Shown here in pieces: positions 26,085 through 34,530 of a DNA stretch of 57,500 bases (position 1 is its first letter; every line of letters starts with the position of its first letter). The DNA is from Bacillus xiapuensis (GTDB taxonomy: Bacteria; Bacillota; Bacilli; Bacillales; Domibacillaceae). The position numbers and the translations under genes are program-made. The stretch lies in the NCBI RefSeq assembly GCF_002797355.1, contig NZ_KZ454939.1, forward strand, positions 25,233 to 82,732, given 5' to 3'. Below the pieces are notes generated by a model. That model was not told the origin of the DNA and ran no database searches. It saw only the letters and a list, made by a program, of their open reading frames with translations.

Positions 26085-26150
26085 TTATCCCGCTGTAAGA
26101 GAGCCCCTTCAACAAGTAAGTGGGGATCACAAAGTCTAAGCGGGAAGGCT
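26085..26150 (+). repeat. Dispersed intergenic repeat, short copy E
   Basis: GATCACAAAGTCTAAGCGGG matches the middle block of copies C and D (AAAAGTCTAAG.GG). Only this block is kept. Confidence 0.4.
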
Positions 26151-26154
26151 CATT

Positions 26155-27621
26155 TTATTCTGCTTTTTCAAGAAAAGGATCGAAATAATCAAATTCTCTG
26201 ACGCCGTTGGGAATGATGCGGCTGATTCTCGTTAGTTCTTTTACGATTTCTCTTGCTTTTTCACCGAAGACCGGCAACGGCTGATAGTTATTTTCGGCTT
26301 CGCTCCCATTAGAGTTTTCGAGCACGGGAGCAATTCGCAGTCCTTTCATGACGACTGCACCGCCTTCTTTGGCAAATTTGAGGCGAAAGATAGCCGTTTG
26401 CCGTGATTTTAACGTCGGATCTGCCCCAAACGCATAGTCTCCCATGCTATAGACGATGTATTTTCCTTTGTACTTTTCCACGCTTTGTAAACGATGAGGA
26501 TGATGGCCGATAATAATATCGGCTCCGGCATCTAACGCGGCGCGTCCGAATTTCGTTTGATAGAAAGCCGGCGTTTCCATATATTCGATTCCCCAATGCA
26601 TATTGACGATGACTAAATTATCTTTTCTTTTATACTTCTTCACATCGCGGACAATATTTTTAAGATAGGAATCATCGGACTTTCTGTATCGGTAATCATA
26701 GCCGAGGAAGACCGTTTCAATGTCATTGATTTGCTCAATAAGCGGCATGCCTTCATTAAAGACAGCCACATCCTGTTTTTTAAAAGCCTTCAGCGTATCG
26801 CGGTACCCTGCTTCAAAATAATCCATTGTGTGGTTGTTGGCCAAATTAGCTGCTTCTATCCCGCTTGCCGGCAAAAAAGCTGCGTATTTGGGATGGCTTT
26901 TAATTCTCCACAATTTGTCTTGGGCCTTGGTCTTTGTGGTGAAGGCACTTTCTGCGTTAATGACGGTATAATCATCCGAACGAAACCATGGAAGGCTGTT
27001 CTTATAAACATATTGATTATCTCCCTTATTCTTTTCAAACACATAATCGAACTGTAAATGCTTAGGCGCCTCAGGATAAGTGCCGAATGAATTATCGCCT
27101 ACCATGCTGAGCGTGATTTCACCGGGTTTCTTTTGGCCCCGTTCATAATTAGCCGCCGCTGCATAAAACCAAACGTAGGGATCAATCTCTTTCAGGCGCA
27201 GCGAAGGCTCTGCTTTTTTTAATTTGGCTAGAGCAGACAGGTAGCTCGGATATACTCGGCCGAACGCTTTTTCGTCTGTATTTCTCTCCCGGTAGGAGTC
27301 AACTGCTTGTAAAGAGGAGTGTAACTTATTTATATATTGCCCTTTGGCATCCTCCTTCACTTTGTATTGATGGATTTGGGACATAAGATGGTTCATTTTT
27401 TTTTCTGATTCCGCAGACCCGCCTGAAGAAGCTACTAGCTTTAAAGTTTCATGGGCTTGTTTGGATAATTTCTCAACAGCTTTTTTTGTGAGAATTGAAT
27501 TTTCCCTTTGAGTATCCGGTTTCGTTTCCCCTTTTTCTGTCATCCAAAAAATGACGGCACTTGCTCCGAGCAAACAGGCTGCTATTGCCAGCCATCCGCG
27601 CTTTCGCAGTTTCTTTTTCAT
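26155..27621 (-). CDS. CapA-like metallophosphoesterase-fold protein, membrane anchored
   Basis: 488 aa. The N-terminal membrane anchor is about 7-26 (GWLAIAACLLGASAVIFW), followed by a helical stalk of about 150 residues and the CapA/PgsA domain from about 185. Motifs are ITLSMVGDNSFGTY, VINAESAF, NLANNHTMDY, NMHWGIEYMETPA, GADIIIGHHPHRLQ and IVYSMGDYAFG. Family members take part in poly-gamma-glutamate synthesis, but no capB/capC genes are near, so the substrate is open. ATG 27621 is used because AAGGAAGG precedes it. Confidence 0.87.
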   Translation of the reverse strand: MKKKLRKRGWLAIAACLLGASAVIFWMTEKGETKPDTQRENSILTKKAVEKLSKQAHETLKLVASSGGSAESEKKMNHLMSQIHQYKVKEDAKGQYINKLHSSLQAVDSYRERNTDEKAFGRVYPSYLSALAKLKKAEPSLRLKEIDPYVWFYAAAANYERGQKKPGEITLSMVGDNSFGTYPEAPKHLQFDYVFEKNKGDNQYVYKNSLPWFRSDDYTVINAESAFTTKTKAQDKLWRIKSHPKYAAFLPASGIEAANLANNHTMDYFEAGYRDTLKAFKKQDVAVFNEGMPLIEQINDIETVFLGYDYRYRKSDDSYLKNIVRDVKKYKRKDNLVIVNMHWGIEYMETPAFYQTKFGRAALDAGADIIIGHHPHRLQSVEKYKGKYIVYSMGDYAFGADPTLKSRQTAIFRLKFAKEGGAVVMKGLRIAPVLENSNGSEAENNYQPLPVFGEKAREIVKELTRISRIIPNGVREFDYFDPFLEKAE

Positions 27622-28110
27622 CGTTTTCCTTCCTTTTCCCTCATGGCTGAGCAAACGAGACGCCCATCCACTATCCTATTTCTTTTGAAAGCGTTCATTG
27701 CATAGTCCTATTTTACCGCATACCTATTGCTTGTGTATAATTTTTCACAAAAATACAATAAAAAGGTTACATTCTAATTAAATGGATGTGAGCCCAATCG
27801 TTTTCAAAAGGTGCTAAAGCTCCTTTGCCTTCTTGAATATGTGAATAAGAATGGCAGTCTAGCTGCTGCAATAAAGTTTACTGCTGAGCTCTTTCGTTTT
27901 GTAAGAGTGTATCTTTATTTGGGATGTGTCGATATCCATTTAATAGGAGTTTGAAAAATCGGTCTTTTCCATTGTGTGATCACGTCAAAATCATACGTGC
28001 AAAAGATCAATTTCGTCGGGCTATACGGATTCCTCCGATGATGATGCTGGCTAGGATCAATATCAAGGAGCGTGCCAAGGCATAACGCTTCCTTTAAGTT
28101 TGTATGGGGA

Positions 28111-28177
28111 TTACAGATTTTCCGAACGAGAAAGCCCACACAGGTCGCAGACCGTCTTTAGACGTGGGAGTCTCAAA
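28111..28177 (+). mobile_element. 67-bp solo IS605-group unit 1 (TTAC...TCAAA)
   Basis: Identical in 64 of 67 positions to 35713-35779, though the flanks differ. It begins TTACAGATTTTCCGAA and ends with the CGTC-TTTA-GACG hairpin and GGGAGTCTCAAA, the same last 25 bases as the tnpB element at 329-353. TTAC and TCAA are the left and right cleavage sites known for IS608. It is therefore either a minimal non-autonomous element or a free-standing omega-RNA end; bases after 28177 would be its guide. Confidence 0.7.
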
Positions 28178-28222
28178 CGCCATTCGTAAGAGAGTGCGGG
28201 GTTCCGGCTCGTGCCTGAGAAA

Positions 28223-28387
28223 ATGACCGCCTTGCCGAGAACGGATCAATTGACACCGACAGAGAAGAACGCGCTCAATCAAAGCGCACTGAAGAAGACA
28301 AATAAAGAAATAGGCAGGGGATTAGCGATGAGCCATTGTACAGTAAAGTTTCATATAGCGACCATTAAACGGAAGCTTGTTTATTAA
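28223..28387 (+). pseudogene. LuxR/GerE-type HTH fragment
   Basis: 54 codons from ATG 28223. LTPTEKNALNQSALKKTNKE then IGRGLAMSHCTVKFHIATIK and RKL form an almost canonical LuxR-type HTH (LTPxExxxL...KTNKEI...L.MS..TVKFHI..I.RKL). There is no receiver domain or ribosome site upstream; instead the solo IS605 unit lies 45 bases before it. It is most likely the 3' end of a truncated NarL-family response regulator gene, though an orphan GerE-like small regulator cannot be excluded. Confidence 0.65.
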
Positions 28388-28758
28388 GACGAGGGTCGGA
28401 GCAGCAGCTAAAGGCTGCGTGCTGAGGCTGCTTGAATGGTTATGCGACTGAGGCAGAAGAGGAGAGGGATCTGTCCCCTGATACCGAAGAGTGAAGCAGC
28501 TCCTTATTTAATTGGCAAATATAGACGACAGGCTGACGGTTATTTCTGTGAGAATATGTGCATAGGGTCTTCCAGCGATCGCCTGTTGTTGCAAAGTGCT
28601 GCACAGGCGGTTTTGAGAGGACGGGCAGCATGATGTCTCTGCTGTTTTTCCGCAGCCGTTTGCATCGCCCAAGCTTTAAAGGTTCCGGGGATGAGGGGGA
28701 TCCAGAAAGAAATCTGTGTCACACAAGCTGTCTTTATGGAGGAGTGCAGGGAATAATC
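28388..28758. other. Intergenic region without a supported gene
   Basis: Several overlapping open frames exist on both strands, but none has a ribosome site, family motif or plausible composition. Confidence 0.3.
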
Positions 28759-29265
28759 TTATATCCCTTGCCCTTTTTCCAAGGCCAAAAGCCGCTTTTT
28801 CATATCAAGCCCGCCCCGGAAACCAGTTAATGTGCCATTTTTTCCAATGACCCGGTGGCAGGGAATGATAATGAAGATTGGGTTCGCCCCAACGGCTGCT
28901 CCGACAGCGCGGGCTGCATTCGGTTTTCCGATCGACTTTGCAATGTCTGAATAAGTGACTGTTTGCCCAAAAGGGATGTGCCGCAGCGCTTGCCAGACCT
29001 TTTGCTGAAATGGTGTGCCGCATAGATCGACCTTCGATACAAACTCCTGCCGGTTGTTTTCCCAATATTCACATAGCTCGGCCGCATATGGTTCCAGTAT
29101 CTTTTTGTTTTCTTTCATCTCTTCGCGCGGACATTGTTTCTGAAGAAAGGCAGCCATTTCATTTACCGCTAAATGATGCGGGCTCGCGTAGCACAACCCT
29201 TTCTCAGTCGCAGCGAGACGGAATCTCCAGTTTTTGTGATGAAACTCTGTCCAATAGATTGTCAC
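28759..29265 (-). CDS. adaB: Methylated-DNA-protein cysteine methyltransferase (AdaB)
   Basis: 168 aa. It removes methyl groups from O6-methylguanine by transfer to its own cysteine. The active site is Cys136 in IIIPCHRVIG; TPFQQKVWQAL, GQTVTYSDIA and NAARAVGAA are the DNA-binding HTH and helix motifs. The start is GTG 29265 after AGGAGGGGG. It lies three bases after the adaA stop, matching the adaA-adaB operon of B. subtilis, so it is AdaB rather than a constitutive Ogt. Confidence 0.93.
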   Translation of the reverse strand: MTIYWTEFHHKNWRFRLAATEKGLCYASPHHLAVNEMAAFLQKQCPREEMKENKKILEPYAAELCEYWENNRQEFVSKVDLCGTPFQQKVWQALRHIPFGQTVTYSDIAKSIGKPNAARAVGAAVGANPIFIIIPCHRVIGKNGTLTGFRGGLDMKKRLLALEKGQGI

Positions 29266-29268
29266 TGT

Positions 29269-29847
29269 TTATCCCCCTCCTAATCTTTTCAGTTTCTCCC
29301 TGGACGCCATTCGAAATTGTTTAGGTGTTAGCCCTGTTTGCTGTTTAAACAAGGTAATGAAATAAGAAGTATTGAGCCATCCCACTTTGACACCGATGTC
29401 GGCAACGGATTGATCGGTGTCAATCAACTCCCGTTTGGCGTTTTCCGTCCGCACGCGCTGTATATATTCTATCGGCGATACCTTCATGATTCTTTTGAAA
29501 GTCTTTTGCAAATGGTGAGGGCTGCCGTGGAAATGGCCGGCTAATACAGTTAAGGTCAATGGCTCGTGGTAATGCTCATGAATATATTCTTTTATTTGGA
29601 TTACCCGTTCTTCATCTGGCATACGTAAGCTGCACGGATTACATCGTTTGCAGGGACGAAATCCTTCCTCCAGCGCATGCCGGGCATCTTGGAAAATACG
29701 AACGTGCTCTTTGTTAGGATTGCGGGATTTACAAGAAGGGCGGCAGAAAATGCCAGTCGAACAAACGCCATACAGAAAAACATGATCGTAAGAAGCGTCA
29801 TTCGTTGTAATAGCTTGCCATTGCTGCTCTGTGACCAAACCAATCAT
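29269..29847 (-). CDS. adaA: Adaptive-response activator / methylphosphotriester methyltransferase (AdaA)
   Basis: 192 aa. The Ada N-terminal zinc domain has Cys35, Cys39, Cys66 and Cys69 (GIFCRPSCKSR; CKRC); one of the first two accepts the methyl group from DNA phosphotriesters, turning the protein into an activator. An AraC-type double HTH follows (about 85-185: LTVLAGHFHGSPHHLQKTFK; DIGVKVGWLNTSYFITLF). ATG 29847 follows AGAGGTG; a longer frame to 29913 has no ribosome site. It activates adaA-adaB and, in B. subtilis, the divergent alkA, which here is decayed. Confidence 0.93.
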   Translation of the reverse strand: MIGLVTEQQWQAITTNDASYDHVFLYGVCSTGIFCRPSCKSRNPNKEHVRIFQDARHALEEGFRPCKRCNPCSLRMPDEERVIQIKEYIHEHYHEPLTLTVLAGHFHGSPHHLQKTFKRIMKVSPIEYIQRVRTENAKRELIDTDQSVADIGVKVGWLNTSYFITLFKQQTGLTPKQFRMASREKLKRLGGG

Positions 29848-30009
29848 CGACTCACCTCTTTCCTTGATCTCCATTATAACCGCTTTATTTCTGTACCTGA
29901 ATGGTTTCGGCACATCATCGCAAGATATCGAAACTTTTGCTGTCTCTATGCTGCACCTATAGAAAAAGAGAAATCGTTATGGCATATTCGTGATTGACAC
30001 GTCTCCGCG

Positions 30010-30382
30010 ATGGAGGAGTTTAGATTTTATGAAATTATTCTCCATTTAGCGCGGTGAATGAGTGCGCACTTCAAGTAACGGCGGACGGAGATGTTATTAA
30101 CGAAGAGCAGTGTTGCCGTTTTACAGAATAGGCATCCCTATTTTTTGAAGCTGCTTGCTGGGCAATGATCGGTCAGCAAATACATAGGCCCATTGCCTGC
30201 ATGCTGAAGGGGGAGTCTATGAAATGGGAAGGAACGCGTCTTTTTCGTCCCGGGAAGTCATCGCTAATTTATCAGTTAATGAGCTGACTCCGCAAGAGGC
30301 GCGCTATGTTAATCAGTCAATAAGCTGGAGGGCTTTTCGAAAAAACTTTGAGAAATTAACGAAAGAAGATGTGAAGTTATAG
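30010..30382 (+). pseudogene. alkA: Decayed alkA (3-methyladenine DNA glycosylase)
   Basis: Divergent from adaA, as in B. subtilis. ATG 30010 starts MEEFRFYEIILHLAR and then a stop. Later fragments in other frames include FFEAACWAMIGQQIHRPIAC, matching the conserved AlkA segment (A-C-x-A-x-I-G-Q-Q-x), followed by LRKG-like residues, and ELTPQEARYVNQSISW then FEKLTKEDV to 30382. Several stops, shifts and a large deletion remove the catalytic HhH-GPD motif. The gene cannot make a working enzyme. Confidence 0.65.
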
Positions 30383-30600
30383 AAGGAATTTGTCTGCTTA
30401 TGCCGAACTAACAGAGAGTGCAATTGAGGAGCAGATCGTTTGCTCATTATAATTGTACAGTGTAATGTTGACAATCCCATCTTAAGAGGAGTGATGTGGT
30501 ATGTATAGAAGAACAAATTGTTTTGCCAGCAGGGACATATTCAATTAGTAGAGAGTTCATGACAATGGATTTCTCTACAGCAAGGGGAGGAATCCGGAAT

Positions 30601-31041
30601 TTGATTAGTTTAAGATCCATTGATCAGAATAATTGGGAAGCTTGTACTAAACTAAAGGTTAAAAAAGATCAGCAAGGCTTTATCGCTTCAAATCTGTATT
30701 CGATTGCTGAGAGTAAATTTTTTCCTCACTGGAAGACAAAGGCGATCTATTGGGAAGAAGAACTTATCGGTTTTGCGATGTATGGGATAGACGGCGATGA
30801 TGGAAATTACTGGATATACCGGTTTATGATTGATGAGCAATTTCAAGGGCTTGGACATGGAAAGAGCGCAATGAAGCTGATCATTCAAGACATCGAAAGC
30901 AGCGAAGATCGCACGGATATCATATGGCTCGGGTATGATCCGGACAATGAACAAGGAAGAAAGCTATATGCCAGGGTCGGTTTTCAAGAATCAGGCATGG
31001 CGTCCTGGGGTGAAATGTTAGCGAAGTATAGCTTTTGTTAG
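30601..31041 (+). CDS. GNAT-family N-acetyltransferase (BltD-like)
   Basis: About 146 aa. LISLRSIDQNNWEACTKLKV is the usual start of this group; acetyl-CoA motif A is FMIDEQFQGLGHGKSAMKLI (Q-x-x-G-x-G), then WLGYDPDNEQGRKLYARVGF. It probably acetylates a small amine such as spermidine. I use TTG 30601, ten bases after GGGGAGG, since the family begins there. The frame extends open to 30496 with an alternative GTG start, adding 35 unconserved residues. Confidence 0.8.
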   Translation: MISLRSIDQNNWEACTKLKVKKDQQGFIASNLYSIAESKFFPHWKTKAIYWEEELIGFAMYGIDGDDGNYWIYRFMIDEQFQGLGHGKSAMKLIIQDIESSEDRTDIIWLGYDPDNEQGRKLYARVGFQESGMASWGEMLAKYSFC

Positions 31042-31180
31042 ATGACTGAAGGGAGCAGGCCCGTGCAGCAAATACTTTCGTGCTAAAGATGCCGCGGCGC
31101 CTTTAGCCTTGATGAAAAAAAGAATCATGTAACATAATAAATATTCTTGGATTTAGCATCTAGTATACGATAAGTAGGCA

Positions 31181-31230
31181 AAAAATAAGGATGAGTTCGG
31201 CTGCTTGCACCAGACTCATCCTTATTTTTA
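31181..31230 (-). terminator. Bidirectional terminator of the amino-acid ABC operon
   Basis: AAATAAGGATGAGT pairs with ACTCATCCTTATTT across a 15-base loop, with A- and T-runs at both ends. Confidence 0.88.
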
Positions 31231-31959
31231 TTAATTGGCCGCAGCGGTTATTTTTCGCTTGTAAGTGCTGATATACTTTTCCGAGTAATGAAAGACGACT
31301 TCAAGTAATAAACAAATGACCCAATAAATAATCGAAGCGACTAAGTACATTTCTAAGAAGTTGTATCCTTGATTCGCAATCATTTTCGAAATCGCTAGTA
31401 TTTCTACTACTTTTACCGCAAAGGCCAGGGATGTCGATTTGATTAAATTAATGAAAATATTTCCCATATTAGGCAGGGCCATCACGATCATTTGTGGAAA
31501 TACGATCCGGCGCAGACCTTGCCAAGTGGTCATGCCGACACTATGACAAGCCTCCATCTGTCCTTTGGAAACAGAGTTTAAGGATGCGCGAAAAATTTCC
31601 GCTGTATAGGCAGATGCATTCATGGAGTAGACGATAAAAGCATACCATAAGGGTGAAATGGCCTCTGCATCCCAAGCAGTGTTCCACGTTTCATTAATCC
31701 AGTGCAGAAGCTCCGGCATGCCATAAAAGAAAACATATAATTGCACAAGCAGCGGTGTTCCTCGTATAAAGGAAATATAAACGGCTGCTGTCTGGTGCAG
31801 CACCGGGATTTTATATACTCGCAGCAGCGCCAGCCCCAGCCCTATCAGGGATCCAATGATGATGGCCACCAAGGCTATCCCTAATGTAACCGGAACACCT
31901 TTTAGAACTTCGGGAAAATGCTCGATCGCAAACTGTATATCCAAGACTTCCATTAACAT
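31231..31959 (-). CDS. tcyM: Amino-acid (cystine-type) ABC permease, second subunit
   Basis: 242 aa HisM/GlnP-type permease with five predicted helices. The EAA loop reads ACHSVGMTTWQGLRRIVFPQ, and FIRGTPLLVQLYVFFYG is typical of polar amino-acid importers. It is the last gene of the four-gene operon ATPase, binding protein, permease, permease, seven bases after its partner. The order of two permeases after a lipoprotein and the binding-protein sequence point to the TcyKLMN cystine system; substrate is inferred. Confidence 0.87.
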   Translation of the reverse strand: MLMEVLDIQFAIEHFPEVLKGVPVTLGIALVAIIIGSLIGLGLALLRVYKIPVLHQTAAVYISFIRGTPLLVQLYVFFYGMPELLHWINETWNTAWDAEAISPLWYAFIVYSMNASAYTAEIFRASLNSVSKGQMEACHSVGMTTWQGLRRIVFPQMIVMALPNMGNIFINLIKSTSLAFAVKVVEILAISKMIANQGYNFLEMYLVASIIYWVICLLLEVVFHYSEKYISTYKRKITAAAN

Positions 31960-31966
31960 CTTCCTC

Positions 31967-32668
31967 CTAAGACTTCGCTACATTGACGCGCCCTTTTGTA
32001 AACCGTTTTTCTAATTGATGAATGCTTACTTCAATGGCGGCGCAGGCTCCCCAATAAACAAGGGAAATGACAACGTATACTTGAAACATTCCCAGGCCGT
32101 AGTTATTGCCGATGATCAGGCGAACCTGGCCCATAATATCCACGACACCAATTGTAAAAGCGAGGGCGGTATCTTTTAATAATTCAATAACCGTATTTCC
32201 CATGTTTGGCAAGGCAAGAACGAAAGCCTGGGGCAGAATGACTCTGCGCAGCGCCTGAAAGTATGTCATACCTACGCTATAACAAGCTTCCAATTGATCG
32301 TTGCCTACTGCAAGATAGGCGGAGCGGATGACTTCTGATAGGTATGCTGAAATATGCAGCGAAAAGGTAGCAACGGCAAAGATGATAGGAGCTAAATCAT
32401 TAATATAAATGCCAAAAGCCATCAGCAATTGCGGCAGTCCAAAATAGACTAAAAAGAGCTGCACAAGCAAGGGAGTGCACCGTGTAAATGAAATAAAAAC
32501 GGTTGCCGCCTGATGCAGAACGGGTACTTTTTGAATCCGTATAATGGCTATGAGTACTCCCAAAGCCAGCCCTAGAATAAGGGAGGCTAAAAGCATCCAA
32601 ATGGTAATGGGAAGTCTGGCTAAAACCTGCTGGAAAAGGTCGTTCCATTGATGAATGGAAGAATCCAC
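31967..32668 (-). CDS. tcyL: Amino-acid (cystine-type) ABC permease, first subunit
   Basis: 233 aa, five helices. The EAA loop is ACYSVGMTYFQALRRVILPQ, preceded by FISFTRCTPLLVQLFLVYFG. It is homologous to the next gene's product, so the importer is a heterodimer. It starts 41 bases after the binding-protein gene, with AAGGTGAG upstream. Confidence 0.87.
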   Translation of the reverse strand: MDSSIHQWNDLFQQVLARLPITIWMLLASLILGLALGVLIAIIRIQKVPVLHQAATVFISFTRCTPLLVQLFLVYFGLPQLLMAFGIYINDLAPIIFAVATFSLHISAYLSEVIRSAYLAVGNDQLEACYSVGMTYFQALRRVILPQAFVLALPNMGNTVIELLKDTALAFTIGVVDIMGQVRLIIGNNYGLGMFQVYVVISLVYWGACAAIEVSIHQLEKRFTKGRVNVAKS

Positions 32669-32709
32669 TATATCTCACCTTCCTAAAAATAGAGAGCTTT
32701 TACAGCTCT

Positions 32710-33582
32710 CTATTTTTTATTTTCATTGTCAAATTGATATTGTTTCTGATTGATATAATCCAAATCCTCAAAGAAATTGACGCCGAACCACTTTTCAGCC
32801 AGCTTTGACAGTGTGCCATCTTTCTTTAGTTCTTCTGTAGCCTGATTGATTTCCCGTTGCAGTTCTTTATTTTGTTTGTTGTAGACAATATAGACAGGCT
32901 CCTTGGAAACAATTCCGCCAATTTTAATATCCAGTTTTAATTTCTCTTGAATGGCTTCAAATGTGGAAACATTTAAAAAGACTGCATCGTATTTGCCGTT
33001 GACTAGTCCCTTTAAATTATCCGCATTGGATGGATGTTCCATGGTCTCAATTTCAACGGCATTGTCTGGGTTCTTCTCGTTATAGCTGTTTAAAATGGTG
33101 CGCAAGCCTCCGCTTGGAGCCATCGGGGCCAGTTTCTTTCCTTTTAAATCCTTTAATGCTTGAATGTCATTTGTGTCATTCCGTGTAATAAGGGCTGTCA
33201 TTGAGTACCCATATTCAGGGTTGCCGTACAAAAACTTAGCCTCGCGCTCTGGGTTTTTGAAAAACCAGTTTATGGCGAAATCAAATTTGTTCGTGCTCAC
33301 GCCAATTAAATTTCCTTCTTCCTCACCAAACTGATATTCAAATTGATATTTATCGCCTAATTTTTTCTCCACTTCTTTTAAATAATCGATATCGTAACCG
33401 ATAGGCTGGTTCTGATCATTTGTATACAAAAATGGAGGGTTGACTTCATCACTTAAGGCTACTTTAATGATTTCCTTGCCATCCTTTGTTTTTTCCTTTT
33501 CATTCGTGAAGCCGCAGGCTGAAAGGATGCCGCTTACCAAGATGATTCCTGTTAGTAATGCACCAAGCGTCTTTAATTTCAT
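32710..33582 (-). CDS. tcyK: Cystine-type ABC substrate-binding lipoprotein
   Basis: 290 aa. The lipoprotein signal has lipobox LSAC near residue 22. The mature part is a family-3 amino-acid-binding fold: PPFLYTNDQNQPIGYDIDYL, DFAINWFFKNPEREAKFLYG, KKLAPMAPSGGLRTILNSYN, EPVYIVYNKQNKELQ and GTLSKLAEKWFG. These segments resemble the B. subtilis TcyJ/TcyK cystine-binding proteins, which are controlled by CymR. It delivers the ligand to TcyL/TcyM. Confidence 0.87.
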   Translation of the reverse strand: MKLKTLGALLTGIILVSGILSACGFTNEKEKTKDGKEIIKVALSDEVNPPFLYTNDQNQPIGYDIDYLKEVEKKLGDKYQFEYQFGEEEGNLIGVSTNKFDFAINWFFKNPEREAKFLYGNPEYGYSMTALITRNDTNDIQALKDLKGKKLAPMAPSGGLRTILNSYNEKNPDNAVEIETMEHPSNADNLKGLVNGKYDAVFLNVSTFEAIQEKLKLDIKIGGIVSKEPVYIVYNKQNKELQREINQATEELKKDGTLSKLAEKWFGVNFFEDLDYINQKQYQFDNENKK

Positions 33583-33595
33583 CGTTGTTACTCCT

Positions 33596-34351
33596 TTAGA
33601 TCATATATTCTGGCTCTTTACTTAACCGGCGCAAAAATTGTTTTGTCCGCTCCTTTGAAGGGTGGCCAATAACCTCCTCAGGTGGTCCTTCTTCGATAAT
33701 ATGTCCGCCATCCATAAATACAACATGATTGGCGACGTCACGCGCAAACTCGATTTCATGTGTGACGACAATCATCGTAATGCCTTCTTTGGCAATCGTT
33801 TTCATCAATTGCAGTACTTCGCCGACCATCTCCGGATCCAAGGCGGAGGTCGGCTCATCGAATAAAATGACCTCGGGATTTAGCGCCAAAGCCCTAGCAA
33901 TACCTACACGCTGCTGCTGTCCTCCTGAAAGACTGGATGGATAATCATTCATCTTTTCCGTGAGACCGACTTTTTCTAATAAGGATTTTGCGATTCCTGC
34001 GGCCTCCTCCTTCGGCTTCTTTTGAGTAACAATTAATCCTTCGGTAATGTTCTCTATTACTGTTTTATTTTGAAAGAGGTTGTAGTTTTGGAATACCATC
34101 GCTGTTTTGCGGCGCAAATGCAAGATTTGTTTTTTTGAAGGCTTTTCAGCATCGACCGTTACATCTTTCCCAATTTGTATCATTCCCTTGTCGGGGCTTT
34201 CTAAATAATTTATACATCGCAGCAAGGTGGTTTTTCCGGAGCCTGAAGGGCCGATGATTGTCATGACATCGCCTTTTTTTACTTCAAGATCTATCCCTTT
34301 TAAGACTTCATTATCTTTAAAGCGTTTGTGTATATTTCTTAACTTGATCAT
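33596..34351 (-). CDS. tcyN: Amino-acid ABC transporter ATPase
   Basis: 251 aa. Walker A is GPSGSGKT (about 34-41), the Q-loop is in [13 protein letters not shown], the signature LSGGQQQR, Walker [17 protein letters not shown] and the H-loop [12 protein letters not shown]. It is a typical GlnQ/HisP-type polar amino-acid ATPase. It is the first gene of the operon, with the binding protein 13 bases on. Having the ATPase first differs from the B. subtilis order (tcyJKLMN), so the symbol rests on family and on its partners. Confidence 0.88.
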   Translation of the reverse strand: MIKLRNIHKRFKDNEVLKGIDLEVKKGDVMTIIGPSGSGKTTLLRCINYLESPDKGMIQIGKDVTVDAEKPSKKQILHLRRKTAMVFQNYNLFQNKTVIENITEGLIVTQKKPKEEAAGIAKSLLEKVGLTEKMNDYPSSLSGGQQQRVGIARALALNPEVILFDEPTSALDPEMVGEVLQLMKTIAKEGITMIVVTHEIEFARDVANHVVFMDGGHIIEEGPPEEVIGHPSKERTKQFLRRLSKEPEYMI

Positions 34352-34530
34352 TGCTTCACCTTCTGTTCAAGTATTCTGATTTTTTGATATAAAGGTAATT
34401 TAACACAACTATTCTGACCTGTAAAGTTTGTTTTAGTTTTTTTCGAATAGATGGATTTTTCAAGAGATTGTCTGTATTATTAAATTCATAAAAACTTATA
34501 AGTTAACTTAGGATTAGGAGGATATGATTC
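34352..34530. promoter_or_regulatory. Divergent promoter region between the cystine importer and the acyl-CoA dehydrogenase-like gene
   Basis: AT-rich, 179 bases. A perfect 12-bp palindrome AACTTATAAGTT (34493-34504) lies just before the rightward gene's ribosome site and may be an operator. Both divergent genes have counterparts in the sulfur regulon of B. subtilis, but I could not find a convincing CymR box by eye. Confidence 0.4.

Noticed and set aside
28436..28830. Several 60-90 codon frames between the LuxR fragment and adaB
   Set aside because: Overlapping on both strands without start signals or recognisable motifs; part overlaps adaB.
34352..34530. A CymR box in the divergent sulfur-module promoter
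   Set aside because: No stretch matched the known consensus well enough by eye; only a generic palindrome is reported.
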